The translations under genes were made by a program, and so were the position numbers. Below, piece by piece: positions 22,013-34,037 of a stretch of 64,000 bases of DNA (position 1 is its first letter; every line of letters begins with the position of its first letter). Below the pieces are notes generated by a model. The model made no database searches. It saw nothing but the letters and a program-made list of their open reading frames with translations, and was not told the DNA's origin. The stretch is from Circinella umbellata (Eukaryota > Mucoromycota > Mucoromycetes > Mucorales > Lichtheimiaceae), in contig JAIWNF010000039.1 of assembly GCA_025093555.1 (NCBI GenBank), positions 372,001 through 436,000 of the forward strand, given 5' to 3'.

Positions 22013-24740
22013 TATTAAAAACTTGTAGCATAAAGAAAAACTCCAATATCTTAAATATCAAAACATTTCTGAAAAAAAAGCATATTCTCTTCTTTGTTCA
22101 TCCCATCGCACATTTCCACACAAAACAAAAACATGTATACACACTCTCTATATTCTATTATTATTTCACTGTCTTAATTATACCTTTTACTTATTTCATC
22201 ATCCATTGATGTCTCTTTCATTTGATATGTAAAAAAAAAGAACGTAAATCCCGAGACCGAACGAAGAACCCAAAAAAAAAAAATCATGCGCACCCACAAA
22301 AAAAAAAAAGACATCCTTATTTCCAAAAAAAAAAACAAAAAACAAAAAACAAAAACAAAAAACTTATTGTTATTACACATGCTTTTTATTTTAAAAAAAC
22401 ACCCATCATATTCTTTCCGTATCTAAAGAACTTTTCTTCCCTTCTCCTTTCTAAAGAAATCTCCCGGAAACAAACAAAAAAAAGTGTACCACCTACCTAT
22501 TGATGTAATCTTGTTATAAAAATAACTTCTCTCATAACTATTGTACCTCCCTTTTATTATATTACTACAGACCTCTTCATCATTTCATAATTTAACAATT
22601 GCTTTTGTTGGTCAGCCACAACAACAAGCCGCATTCATCTCATCACACAACCCCCCCCCCCCATTATAATTTCTTTTTATTTGTATGTTCAATTTACTTA
22701 AAAAACACACAATTTCACATAGTAGTCCACCACCATTTCGTCATATCCTCCTTTGTTATCTATTATTTACGATATTTAGAAAGTCTTCTCCGTATTACTT
22801 TTTAAACAAAACAAACCCTTTCTTTTCTAAGATTATTAATAATAAAAAATTTACATTACCAAAATATAATATCAATTATTATACCAGAGTTCCGTTATTG
22901 AATTTTGTATTACAACGGTGCTGTTTGTCATACAATGTTAGCACAAAGCCGGAGGGCAAAAAGGGAATCAAGAAAAAGAAAAAAACGGGCGATCTGGCCA
23001 CGTTCTATTCTCATCATTAATAATTTAGTGAGTGTACAACAGTGATCCACTTGACCTTAAGTTGACCTCATGATAGATTTGTTGTTGTGTGCACGTATTT
23101 TACATATTACGGCACTACATTCCGTATCTTTTTGTTTAAAGAGCTTATCGATTCTAGTTTTCTTTTTCTCTCCCACTCTTTATTGTTATTACACAACTCA
23201 ACAAATTATCACGGTACCAAGCACAACCTTGATACATTATTCATCAACAATAAATATCATATTGCTATTATCAGTTCAAGCTAGCTTCCCATAATCCCAA
23301 GCAAGCACGCGATTTTCTATGGTAGCATTATTATTGAAGAGAGAAAAAATTGATGATGTCTTTTTTGCTTGCTCTGTGTAGACTGCTTGAAAAGATCATG
23401 CGCCACACACATATGTATGTACATTATCATTAGTCAATACGCATAATGATGTAGTTATAAGCTTTCTTTCTCATACCCACTATTTCTTCTTACCTATTGG
23501 AGATATTTATAAATGTACTTTACAAAATATACATTCCCATCACTTTTGAATTCTAATAAACAAGCTTACAAATAATTATAAACGAATTTATCTTTAACAT
23601 AAGAAAGTATTTTTTCTTTCTGGTTTTTGTTTTTCATTAGGCGGTAGCTCGTGTTTTGATTTTCATTAACTACATACATTTTGTCGTTTATAATAATAAT
23701 AGAATATGAATACCGGTATCAAAATTGTTGCTTAAACCAATTTTTTCTTGTAATAAAACCGTTAAAATAATTTAAGCTTATGTAAAAATCGAGTGCTAGT
23801 AGCTTTTTATTTGAATACTGTGACAGGAATCGAGCGATCTCATGAAGTAATTGGTTTTAGGAGGAGGGGTTTGTTGATATTGTAAAGCTGAATACGATCG
23901 GTTATGAGGATTGATCCATTTCTATAATATTATTAGACCAGATACTAGTGGTTATTGTTATTGATTATTTTACTTTTCCACCTTATATTATTTAGCGTGA
24001 ATTGCCTGGCGATTATAACATATTAAGAGCTTATTCTTTGCCATCAGTACATAACAAATTTTATTAGTAGCAATAGTAAAAATGGAATAATAAAAAAGAG
24101 CTCTAAGCTTACCATAATTCAAAAACACATGTTTATTACCAAGTATTTCATGAATTAAAATAAGCTACTCGTTTTTTGCCCTGTGAAGTGAACAAACATG
24201 TAAATCATACAACCTATTAGTAAACGTTAATGGAATAGTGTGCTGCTAACTCATTCCTATAGCTTGTAATATTTTTATCAAATAGCTATATAATTATTTT
24301 TGGCAAATATTATTGAAAAACAACTGCTCGGTATAATAATGAATTACTGTATCCCGGAAGAAAGAAAAGAACACTTACAATAATAAGACCCACATCGACG
24401 CACTCATCGTCATACACGTTTAATCCAATCAAAGTATAGATTCGGTAGAAAATATACCCTTAAAAACATTTTTTTTTGCAACTTTGTAAAAAAGAAAATT
24501 ACACTATGCTAATGTAGGAGTGAGAGATCAAAAATCCAACCAATCATATTTCAATACTCAGTTTGAGTCACGGCATTCAACTTCATTCGTTCGTTAAAGC
24601 GTTTTAATAATGAAGTTGACAACCTTTTTGTTTATAAACTTCTTTCTTTACTTTTTGTTTTAACTTCTTTGTAAGAATAAAGCAACAACCCCCCACTCTC
24701 CCCCCTTTTCATTAACGAATAGTAACAACAAAAAATAATA
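22013..24740. other. Long intergenic region upstream of LEU1
   Basis: Contains A10-12 runs (22270-22360) and a C12 run near 22650. Plus-strand frames at 22599-23020 and 23070-23294 are low complexity and Ser/Ile/Leu/Lys-rich, with no family signal. No GC-rich palindrome of the Leu3 type was found close to LEU1. I see no gene I can support. Confidence 0.5.
24540..24736 (+). promoter_or_regulatory. LEU1 promoter region with CCAAT box and CT tract
   Basis: A CCAAT element lies at 24540-24544, about 200 bp before the ATG. A C/T-rich tract with C-runs (about 24689-24709) lies just upstream of an A-rich leader ending at the start codon. Positions fit fungal promoters; function is inferred. Confidence 0.35.
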
Positions 24741-27011
24741 ATGGGACGTACACTCTATGATAAAGTATGGGACGACCACGTCGTTGATAAACAGGAAGAC
24801 GGAACTTGTTTGATTTATATTGATCGTCATCTTGTTCACGAAGTCACTAGTCCTCAAGCCTTTGAAGGTCTTCGTAATGCAGGTCGTAAAGTACGTCGTC
24901 CAGATTGTACTTTGGTAACTGTTGATCACAATATCCCTACTACTTCTCGCAAGACTTTCAAGAACGTCACAACTTTTATTGATGAGGCCGATTCACGAAC
25001 ACAATGTGAAACACTTGAACAAAACGTCAAGGAATTCAACTTGACTTATTTTGGTATGGAAGATGATCGTCAAGGTATCGTTCACGTTATTGGTCCTGAA
25101 CAAGGCTTCACTTTACCTGGTTGTACTGTCAACTGTGGTGATTCGCATACTTCCACTCATGGTGCTTTTGGTGCTCTTGCTTTTGGTATCGGTACTTCTG
25201 AAGTCGAACATGTATTGGCTACACAAACTTTGTTGCAAAAAAAGAGCAAGAATATGCGTGTTAAGGTAGACGGTAAAGTAGCACCTGGTGTTGGTAGCAA
25301 GGACGTAGTGCTTCATATTATTGGTGTTATTGGCACTGCAGGTGGTACTGGTTGTGTTATTGAATTTGCAGGATCGGCATTTGAGGACATGTCCATGGAG
25401 GCACGCATGTCGGTTTGTAACATGTCCATTGAAGCTGGTGCTCGTGCTGGTATGATTGCTCCTGATGAGGTAACCTTTGAATATATTCGCAACCGTCCTT
25501 TGGCTCCCAAGGGTGCGGAGTGGGATCGTGCTGTTGAATATTGGAAGTCGCTCCGATCTGATCCTGATGCAAAATACGATATTGATGTGACAATTGATGC
25601 AGCTGATATTGCACCTACTTTGACTTGGGGTACCAGCCCTCAAGATGTTGTTCCTATTTCTGGAAAGACTCCCGATCCTTCCAAACAAGAAGATCCTGCT
25701 CGTCGTCTTGCCATGGAACGTGCTTTGGAATATATTGGTTTGGAGCCTAATACTCCCATGGAAGAAGTCAAGATTGACAAGGTATTTATTGGCAGTTGTA
25801 CCAATTCGCGTATTGAAGATCTCCGACATGCAGCTCAAATCGCAAAGGGACGTCATGTTGCTGATTGGGTTTACGCCATGGTTGTACCTGGTTCCGGTTT
25901 GATTAAAAAGCAAGCTGAACGTGAAGGATTGGATAAGATCTTGAAGGAAGCTGGTTTTGATTGGCGTGAGGCTGGTTGTTCCATGTGTTTGGGTATGAAC
26001 CCTGATCAATTGAGCCCTGGCGAACGTTGTGCTAGTACTTCCAACCGTAACTTTGAAGGTCGTCAAGGTGCTGGTGGCCGTACTCATTTGGTCAGTCCTG
26101 CTATGGCTGCCGCTGCTGCTGTCACTGGTTATTTCACCGATGTCCGTAAATTGTTGCCAGCTGAAGAACGTACAGATATCACCAATACTGGTAGCAGTGA
26201 AAAGCATCACGATGTTGAATTAGAACCTCCAGTTGAAAACCATGCCAAGGCTGCCGATCAAGCTGACGTTGTAACTGATGCACCTCCAGCTTCTCAATCA
26301 CCTGTACCTTCTAACGCTGAAGCTTCTGGCATGCCCGAGTTCACTACTTTGGAAGGTTATGCTGCTCCCATGGATATTGCCAACATTGATACTGATATGA
26401 TTATTCCCAAACAATTCTTGAAGACCATTAAGCGTACTGGTTTGGGATCCGCCTTGTTCTATAACTTACGTTTCGACCCTGCTACTAATAAGGAAAAGCC
26501 TGAATTTGTATTGAACCAAGAACCTTATCGTGAAGCCAAGATTTTGGTCTGTACTGGTCCTAACTTTGGATGTGGTAGTTCTCGTGAACACGCTCCATGG
26601 GCTTTCAATGACTTTGGTATTCGATCAATCATTGCTCCTAGCTTTGCCGACATCTTTTTCAACAATTGTTTCAAGAATGGTATGTTGCCTATTGCTTTAA
26701 AACAAGAAGAAGTCGATTTACTTTACGGATACGCCAAGAAGAATGAAAAGTTGGAAGTAGATTTGGTAAATCAAGTAGTTAAGTACCCTGGCGGTGAAAT
26801 TCCTTTCGAAGTTGAAGAGTTCCGTAAGCATTGTTTGGTGAATGGTTTGGATGATATTGGTTTGACCATGCAAAAGGATAAATTGATTGAATCCTTTGAA
26901 ACTAAGCGAACAGCCAACTGGCCTTGGTTGAATGGCAAAGATTACAACGGTAAAGCTACAAAAATTACTGCTGTACCTGTCGGAAACAAGAAACAAAAGT
27001 TGGATTGGTAA
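24741..27011 (+). CDS. LEU1: 3-isopropylmalate dehydratase (isomerase), fused LeuCD
   Basis: Second dedicated step of leucine synthesis: isomerises 2-isopropylmalate to 3-isopropylmalate with a [4Fe-4S] cluster, in the cytosol in fungi. 756 aa in one exon, close to the usual fungal length. The large-subunit part (about 1-480) has the aconitase-fold motifs [20 protein letters not shown] and [12 protein letters not shown] with cluster ligand C353; the other two ligands C413 and C416 lie in [19 protein letters not shown] carries the substrate-binding Arg residues. An acidic, Ala/Pro-rich linker (about 480-530) joins the small subunit, which has [14 protein letters not shown] and [15 protein letters not shown] (about 608-622). 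The start [15 protein letters not shown] matches the family N-terminus. Codon use is more regular than in neighbouring genes, as expected for a well-expressed metabolic enzyme. No mitochondrial presequence. Confidence 0.97.
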   Translation: MGRTLYDKVWDDHVVDKQEDGTCLIYIDRHLVHEVTSPQAFEGLRNAGRKVRRPDCTLVTVDHNIPTTSRKTFKNVTTFIDEADSRTQCETLEQNVKEFNLTYFGMEDDRQGIVHVIGPEQGFTLPGCTVNCGDSHTSTHGAFGALAFGIGTSEVEHVLATQTLLQKKSKNMRVKVDGKVAPGVGSKDVVLHIIGVIGTAGGTGCVIEFAGSAFEDMSMEARMSVCNMSIEAGARAGMIAPDEVTFEYIRNRPLAPKGAEWDRAVEYWKSLRSDPDAKYDIDVTIDAADIAPTLTWGTSPQDVVPISGKTPDPSKQEDPARRLAMERALEYIGLEPNTPMEEVKIDKVFIGSCTNSRIEDLRHAAQIAKGRHVADWVYAMVVPGSGLIKKQAEREGLDKILKEAGFDWREAGCSMCLGMNPDQLSPGERCASTSNRNFEGRQGAGGRTHLVSPAMAAAAAVTGYFTDVRKLLPAEERTDITNTGSSEKHHDVELEPPVENHAKAADQADVVTDAPPASQSPVPSNAEASGMPEFTTLEGYAAPMDIANIDTDMIIPKQFLKTIKRTGLGSALFYNLRFDPATNKEKPEFVLNQEPYREAKILVCTGPNFGCGSSREHAPWAFNDFGIRSIIAPSFADIFFNNCFKNGMLPIALKQEEVDLLYGYAKKNEKLEVDLVNQVVKYPGGEIPFEVEEFRKHCLVNGLDDIGLTMQKDKLIESFETKRTANWPWLNGKDYNGKATKITAVPVGNKKQKLDW

Positions 27012-29030
27012 ATTATTATTTTTAAAAAACGTTCTTCTCGCTCCTTTTTTTTTCCTTTTCTTTTTTTACATTATATAACATGCAATCAGTATTGTCATCA
27101 TATCCCCCCCTCCTTTACAATAATCCACATGTCCCCTATTCTTTGTTTATAATTTTTTTTGAATAAAAAGTAAAAAGAAATTCCTTTTTTTTGGTTTTGA
27201 TTCCACACACAATGTAATACGCGTTTCTCTCTTATTTTTTCGCTGTTTGTTTATACAAATGAGGGGATCGATTTACTAATTGAACGGAGATTTATTATAG
27301 CTGTGCTGCTGATTCTGCTGTTGCTAACCTGATGACAATCTGATATCATTAAGTCATAGTGGCAGTTGAGTCTGGCGTAAGTACATCAAATCAGCAACGT
27401 TTTGCTCCATGTCATCACTAAAAGTAAAATGCATCAAATACATTAATAGTCATGGAATTGAATCATACAATGCATGTGAACCCCTAATTTATAGTTATAG
27501 TGTACTGTATAGGCTTCTTCCACTCAAGATCAGTCATACGCATATATATAAAAATAAGAAGCTCGCTGTTAATGATGACCCTTTTCAATTGAGCAATACT
27601 CACTTGAAAGGATGAGCACGTTAGTTCCAAGTAAAGAATGACTAAAGTGTCGAATCATAACAACAGCTCATTTGACATGTAAACATTTTATTGAACAAAA
27701 TGAAATTAAAACATTTAGCTGGATAATGTGAGTTTTTTGAATATTCTTGCGGAGGTCTCGACCATCATAATACCCATACGACCATATTATTCCTGGATAT
27801 GGCGCTACATATTAATAAAGAAGGAATAAATTCATCATAAAGGTATTAACTATTTGATGAGCCATTTTCAAAATTACCGAAATTTTAATGAGAAAAGAAT
27901 TAGCAGGTTATGATATATTAGGTTTCACGTCTTTTTTTTTCGATACTCTGAAAATAATAAAAGCCTATAAATTCGTGCCTTTGAAACAGTTATAAATTTA
28001 AAAGATTTAGTACTTTTCTGTAGTGTGGGTAGGATAGACAAATAGTACCCATGTATCACCACATCAATTGAATTTGGGACGTCTCATCAGCTTTCCAATC
28101 ACTTCTTTTGAAGTACACCAGCTTATACATTCAAGTACCTAAATTGACGATTAAAACGGTGCTCTCAAGTTACCAATTAAATGATGGAAACAAATTCAGT
28201 TTACTATAAAAGGTAAACTAGATCAAACATCGAATAAATCCTGATAAAACCGGGATTTTATTTCTTGAACGCGAAGCTTACTTTGAAAGGCGAAGTTCCT
28301 ATAAAGGGTAAACTGAAATGTTTTTAATTGCAAACTTGGGAATACCACTATTGCTTTACATACTTGAATGTAGTATATCTTCTATTCATATCCAGAATAT
28401 CATGTGAATATATGGACATCGGGAATATAACACTCGAACTATCAGCAAGGCATAGCAAGACTCTAAAAATATATAAATTAGCGGGGTGTGGCATGATCAA
28501 GTACCACACAGCAACAGTATTTGGAAGAGAATGTTATATTACTACAGCAAGAATACATGTATTCAAAAGTAGTAAGTTTACATAATTTTACGAAGGGATC
28601 ATACTATATAAACAACAATTTCCTTCAAGAGAGAAAAATGATATACTCATAATAGTAACTAACACCCTTTCATTTTCAATACATTGAATGTTACACATTG
28701 AATTTTTATTGCATAAAAATGAGTTCCGATTCTGCCATCCCAGTTAACAACATTTTAAACTGCAGTTTGTTTATTGTTTATTTTTTTGGCGAACTACAAC
28801 GCAACCCGGTGGGAAAAAGAGCGTGAGAGAAATAGAATCATATTGTAAAAATGCATAACAAGTTAAAGAAAAAGAAGATATTTTATTCACACAAATACGA
28901 AAAGAAAAAAAAAATATACAAATTTCAGAATCATAAGAAAAGATCGAACTTTCTCATTGTTGGGGTACTTATTGTTATTGGAATCAGAAAAAAATAAAAA
29001 GGGGTAGTGTTAAGGGTAATATGATAGTTT
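27012..29030. other. Convergent region between LEU1 and the C2 gene
   Basis: CT-rich 3' flank, then AT-rich. Minus-strand protein-like fragments occur near 27420-27350 (DDMEQNVADLMYLRQTQLPL then a stop) and 27810-27655 (PYPGIIWSYGYYDGRDLRKN...). They have no start codon and no recognisable family. Two short similar segments ending in GGTAAACT occur near 28212 and 28311. No intact gene is supported. Confidence 0.4.
27162..27167 (+). terminator. Possible LEU1 polyadenylation signal
   Basis: AATAAA 150 nt after the LEU1 stop codon. Positional evidence only. Confidence 0.35.
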
Positions 29031-30032
29031 TTAAGCACCTTGCCAAAGAGAGTGAGCGGCACCTGGCATCCAGGTAGGGTTCGAAGTATGACTTTGAAGA
29101 CAAATATATGAATGGCCATGATATTTAACGCGATCACCAGCAGCGTATGTTCCAACAGGATCCCATTCCCTGGCACCACCACCATTATGATGATGACCAT
29201 GTTCTGAGCGTCCTTCATTATGGTGATGATGTTCCGAGCGTCCTTCATCGTGATGACGACGTTGTTCCTCTTCTTGTTGGTGCTTACGTCGTTCATGTTC
29301 AGCTCTTTGTTTTTGTTCTTCTTCTTCACGACGTCTTCTTTGTTCTGCCTCTTGCTGTTCACGTTCAAATCGTTCCCGATCTTGTTCCAATTTTTGTTTT
29401 TCTTGTTCAAATTGCTCTTGTTGTTGCTGCTCTTCCTCTTTCTTCTTTTCATAGTCTTGATGCAACTTATTACCAAGGAAACCAGCACCCACAGCTAAAG
29501 CTCCACCAAGAACAGCAGTGCCAATATCTCCGGCAATACCCTTGTTACGTAATGACTTGACGCGTTTCAAATGCTCTTCACTTACATAGGAGCGTCCTTG
29601 AATGGGTTGACCATGTTGTTGACCGCCTGGTGGACTATTGAATCCACGAGCAACCAAATTTAAATGAATTGTACCAGCACTTTTACCATTGACCAAAAAG
29701 AGACCAAAAAGACCATTGAAATTACCACCAGGGGCTTGTGCTACTTGATTGATGGGGATAGCACAGAAACCGATAAGTTCATCGACGCCCTTTTCTTCAT
29801 CCATAACTTCAATAAAAAGTTCGGGTTCGCCAGTAAGTCTCATATCAAAGCTTTGATTCCACGTTGCGTTATGACCGGCATTCTTTTGGACATGTGTCTT
29901 TTGGAATGATTTTTTGTCTTCCAAGTACAAAGTGAATTGGACATAAGGATCTTGTTTACCAAGTTTTTCGACATCAGGCATATCTTGGGCCGAAACAACA
30001 GTAATAGAGAGACTACCTTCGTTATGGAGCAT
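29031..30032 (-). CDS. C2-domain protein with C-terminal chitin-binding type-3 module
   Basis: 333 aa, intronless, start ATG at 30032 (MLHNEGSLSITVV). Residues 6-130 form a C2 domain: D20 and D28 in DMPDVEKLGKQDPYV and D78/D84 in MDEEKGVDELIG occupy the loop positions that bind calcium in the family, so Ca2+/phospholipid binding is plausible. A Gly/Ala zipper-like hydrophobic segment follows (about 166-188, GTAVLGGALAVGAGFLG). Then come a Gln/Glu/Arg coiled coil (about 192-258), His-rich repeats (HHHHNEGRSEHGHHH, 268-282), and at 288-333 a carbohydrate-binding module of the CBM5/12 (chitin-binding type 3) kind: REWDPVGTYAAGDRVKYHGH with downstream W321 and W330. No signal peptide is present. 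A role at the plasma membrane/cell-wall interface is only inferred from the domains. Confidence 0.85.
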   Translation of the reverse strand: MLHNEGSLSITVVSAQDMPDVEKLGKQDPYVQFTLYLEDKKSFQKTHVQKNAGHNATWNQSFDMRLTGEPELFIEVMDEEKGVDELIGFCAIPINQVAQAPGGNFNGLFGLFLVNGKSAGTIHLNLVARGFNSPPGGQQHGQPIQGRSYVSEEHLKRVKSLRNKGIAGDIGTAVLGGALAVGAGFLGNKLHQDYEKKKEEEQQQQEQFEQEKQKLEQDRERFEREQQEAEQRRRREEEEQKQRAEHERRKHQQEEEQRRHHDEGRSEHHHHNEGRSEHGHHHNGGGAREWDPVGTYAAGDRVKYHGHSYICLQSHTSNPTWMPGAAHSLWQGA

Positions 30033-32164
30033 ATTGAGATTCTTTGTTATTAGATTGACCAAGAAAAAAGAAGAATTGTTGGAAAGTAGAAAAGAGAACA
30101 GTATAAAAAGAAAATTTTTAAATGCGAAAGCTTTTATATATGTGCAAGTTTATTCTTGGCTTCGATGAACTTCGGATTGATTAACTAATTTGGATTATTG
30201 ATATAGTTTGGGGTGAAAAATAATAAAAAAGAGATATGGACACGTTAATTAATAATATTTTTTTACAAGTGACATCATGGATCAAAGGACAAAAAAACAC
30301 GGGTCGAGAACTTTTTGGGTATATTACATTAATGCATTTTTTTTCTGCCAAGTTAATAATAGTCTTAATGTATCTGTGTGCTACATGTGGCTAATATTTG
30401 TTGCGCCACGGGTTAGTCAATGCTAATAGAGAATATATTTTCTTTCTTTGTATATGTGGACCAATAATAATGTAAGTAATTATGCACTAAAGAAATAGAA
30501 AAGAGGAGAGTGGTGCATAAGAAAAAACACAAAGAGTACCATCTAATAGCACATAGGCTCCGACAGAAAGGAAATCTATTGATCGATTAGAACGGAGCAT
30601 CGGGCGAAAAGTGTTAAAATAGTGTATGCAATGATTTGTTACACAAATTAATTCATGTTTCAGACTATGTTTAGAAGTTTTTTATTTTTATTTTTATGCT
30701 TACACTTTATTATTTAAAGCTAATCGTTATAACACGCCAATTTGAAGTATATACATATAGATTATAATAATATAAAAGTTAAACGTGGTAGTAATCAAAA
30801 GTATATTACTGATAACTCCAGCTAATATGTTATCATCTTTAAAAAAAGATGAGTAATAGTTTGTCATATCGTTACCCTCGTTTTTATTTACAGGTAGAAC
30901 TTATACATAATAATACATGCAAATAATAATGCAATGTACGCGTAGAAAGATTACTTTATTATTTTATCTCAACCTGCACTATGACTTTGTCAGAATAATA
31001 AACAATAGTAAAAATTAATACCATTTGCCTCTGTTATATCTTTTATATATTGGCAACCATCCTCGATAAATAAGTATGATACATTATTATAAGAAATCAT
31101 CATAAAATTAAGAATATGAAACTTTTATAAAATTTCATACTTACAAAAAAAATAGCGTAAGAGCGATTCCGCAAAGTTTGACGATAAACAACGATACAAG
31201 TACTAATAGGTAAACAAAAATAACAACCGACTGTCCATCATGTTTCGTTGCGCCGAACTTTTATATTTGTATTAATATTTCTTTCTTATTCTAAAAAGAA
31301 AATTGTAATTTGTAGCCTGCTTGATATGTCTTTTTCCAGTAAAGGGCATTAAATGATTATGACAACTAACGGATCGATATAAAACTCAAAAAGGGGTGTG
31401 TTACATAAAAGCGCATAAATTGCCTTTTTTTTTTTTTGAATGATTACTTTTATGGATACAACAACAGTAATCTTTTAACTTCCATTTAATATGACAACTT
31501 TAAATTATTATTGTTTTCAACTGTAATAACTTAGAAATATTCAATAGTTGTTATTACTATTTTTATTTCGATAGGACTGTATACTAGCACCTTGTCTGAA
31601 GATTATGACATTCATTTGGAAAAAATAATTAGCTTTTCATTTTTAATAATAAACTACGGAATTCAGCCGGAGAAAAAAGTCTTCGCCTACGTAAATATAT
31701 TTTCTCAACGAAGAACCAGGTATTAATAAGTCTTGGATGTAAGCTCTAAAGTTACGAAAGAGTTGAACCAGTTCTCAATAATAATCGAATTGGTGACTTT
31801 TTTTGTAAAATATTTTGTATTAATAGTTTTTACTTTCATCGGACGGATTTTTAGAATAAGATGGTTGATAGGTGTTACAGTCCTCTAACATGACCTTTTC
31901 AAGAATACCAACAGCATTACCGTTAAGTATATATAGTTAGTTTGAATAATAAATATTAATTTTAAAATGACATACATGAAGTTTAGTAAGAGATTCTATC
32001 ATGTCAGACATAACGTTGTTCTTGATTTGCAATAATGTTTATGGATGTGTGAAAAAGCCAATTTCATCAAGACAATATACTTTTTTTTATCTATTAAATC
32101 AAGCAATAGATATAGATGTAGCAATAGTAAGACTCATTACTTGGACAATGGGAAGATGGGGGAG
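30033..32164. other. Long AT-rich spacer
   Basis: 5' flank of the C2 gene, then more than 2 kb of AT-rich sequence with numerous T and A runs. No gene, RNA or repeat could be supported. Confidence 0.5.
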
Positions 32165-32482
32165 TTAAACTTGCAATGGTATTATGTAAGGGATGGAAAG
32201 GATAATATGATTGAGGTAGAGTTTGCTAGCCGCCACAGACTTAAGCGTGTCATAATACAACTTTGATTCATTGGTCGCCGCATCACTAGCAAATTCGCCA
32301 GCCATGGATTCTAACTTGATCCTATCATTTGTTGTAGATATCAATCGAAGGTCCAACCGAAATTTTGAACCCACATCTTCACGCTGGCTGGATAAACTGT
32401 TCTCCCCTTTGACAAATTGATTATATAAGCTAAATAAAAGTACTGATAACTTTTTCATTCTGTCCTTTCCATTAATACACAT
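32165..32482 (-). pseudogene. Protein-like open frame, possible gene relic
   Basis: 105-codon minus-strand frame from an ATG. The middle part (GSKFRLDLRLISTTNDRIKL followed by ESMAGEFASDAATNESKLYY) has normal protein composition and a DLR...GEF layout seen in some repeated Mucoromycota hypothetical proteins; this is a vague resemblance from memory. The last 25 residues are low complexity. It is probably a fragment of a degraded gene. Confidence 0.28.
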
Positions 32483-32815
32483 ATTACCATTGTATCATAG
32501 GAAGTAGGGCCATTAGTGGATCAATTCGAAATCCGTTTCGTGACGCAAAAAATTAATTAGGATAAAAATCAATGGCACAATTTTTTCATATGCGGAAATT
32601 AAGATATTTTGTGGGATTATATATGATAGTCGTTTGAGATCGTTTAAGAAACATAAAGAATTAGTAATGGGAGGTGTATTTTACATGTTTTTATTACTTC
32701 GTTCCAAAAACATAATAAGAAATAAAAAAAAAGAAGTTGTAGTAAAAACAAAGTAAAAGAGTGATAGAGATACGTAGCACAGATATTCGTACATCAAAGT
32801 ACAGGATTTTCACTA

Positions 32816-33240
32816 ATGGTTGGTACATCTTATTCCCCAACTTGGCATCAATTCAACAATGGAGGCATTTTAACTTGGCGCGTGATGAAATTTAGAATGG
32901 CCAATAATGTTTTCTTCATTTGGCATACCATGAATTTCAATTCGGCATTAATGAATTTTGATTTATTGGTTGGCTTTTGGTGGTTAGTTTGCTTGTTATT
33001 CCTTTTTGATCTCCAGGACACCATCATTATAAGTAGATTGCTGTTGTTGTGATTGTTGTTTCTGGGCAACGGGTACAGCATTATAAGAAAAGGGTTGTTG
33101 TGTCTGTGGCTGTCGTTGTTTAGCTTTTGATATGTAATTGAAAAATGTTGGTTTTTGTTGTCGTTGAGGCTACGTTTAAATAATAGTTGATGATAAGCTA
33201 GAGAGCTGAGCAGGAGCAATGTAATTCTGTCATTGTGGTT
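32816..33240 (-). pseudogene. Degraded Gln-rich gene fragment
   Basis: Reading the minus strand, one frame gives a Gln-rich segment (QRQQKPTFFNYISKAKQRQP, then VAQKQQSQQQQSTYNDGVLE). After a stop and a frame change it continues as NEENIIGHSKFHHAPS, a stop, then IVELMPSWG. Coherent composition with several lesions points to a pseudogene. No family identified. Confidence 0.3.
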
Positions 33241-34037
33241 GTCTTACCACATTGATTATTCAATAAGTCCGTTATTCGAAAGAAATAACATAGTCTGCTG
33301 TGTTTATAATAATATTAATTCATGGCGCACACTCTTTATAATCTGCAATTTTTTTTCAGTTTCTTTAAATCCCTACTACTTTTCCATATTATTATGAAGC
33401 ATGAAAAATATTTACTACTATTGTTTTTAAGGTCTTTCAGAACAAAAGTAATGTATTACGTTTTCTTTTTCATCTTTTAGAAAAGTTATAGGATTTCAAA
33501 GTTGGCTACTTTTAACTGGAAGAGTATAAATTTGAAACATCTAACTATTAGTTTATAGGTACTGGGTCGGTGGCATCAACAGATCAAAAAGAATTAGATA
33601 TGGCTGCATGGGACCTTGTCTATCGGGAAGGAGAAATACCGAAAAAAAAGGTCAGACATAAATGTTAAAGAACGAAACATCATGAGGTAATATCATTAAG
33701 CTAGCCATTTAATTGGAACCACAATATGTATCAGAGCGAATCGGATATACAGATTCAAAATGAAGAATACAATACTGGTTTAAATGATAAGTGAAATAAT
33801 AACTCATGGTAAGCGGTTTATATTATATACGAACAATCTTTTTTTTTGTTTGTTGTGATTTATTTATGTTTACATAAAAAATGGTAAAATTTTAAGATAT
33901 CATCATCACACTGTGCGATATATTGTTAATTAAAGCCTAAGGATGTGAGAGAAAGTAATAAGAAAAAGAGAAGATACGTAGGCACAAAATTACCAACAAA
34001 CATATACCACGTGTATCCTACTGTCCAGGAATAGTTT
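33241..34037. other. Spacer with one exon-like block
   Basis: A plus-strand block at 33570-33647, bordered by TTTATAG and by GTCAGA, reads TGSVASTDQKELDMAAWDLV then YREGEIPKKK. It looks like an isolated exon without partners. The rest is AT-rich. Confidence 0.3.
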
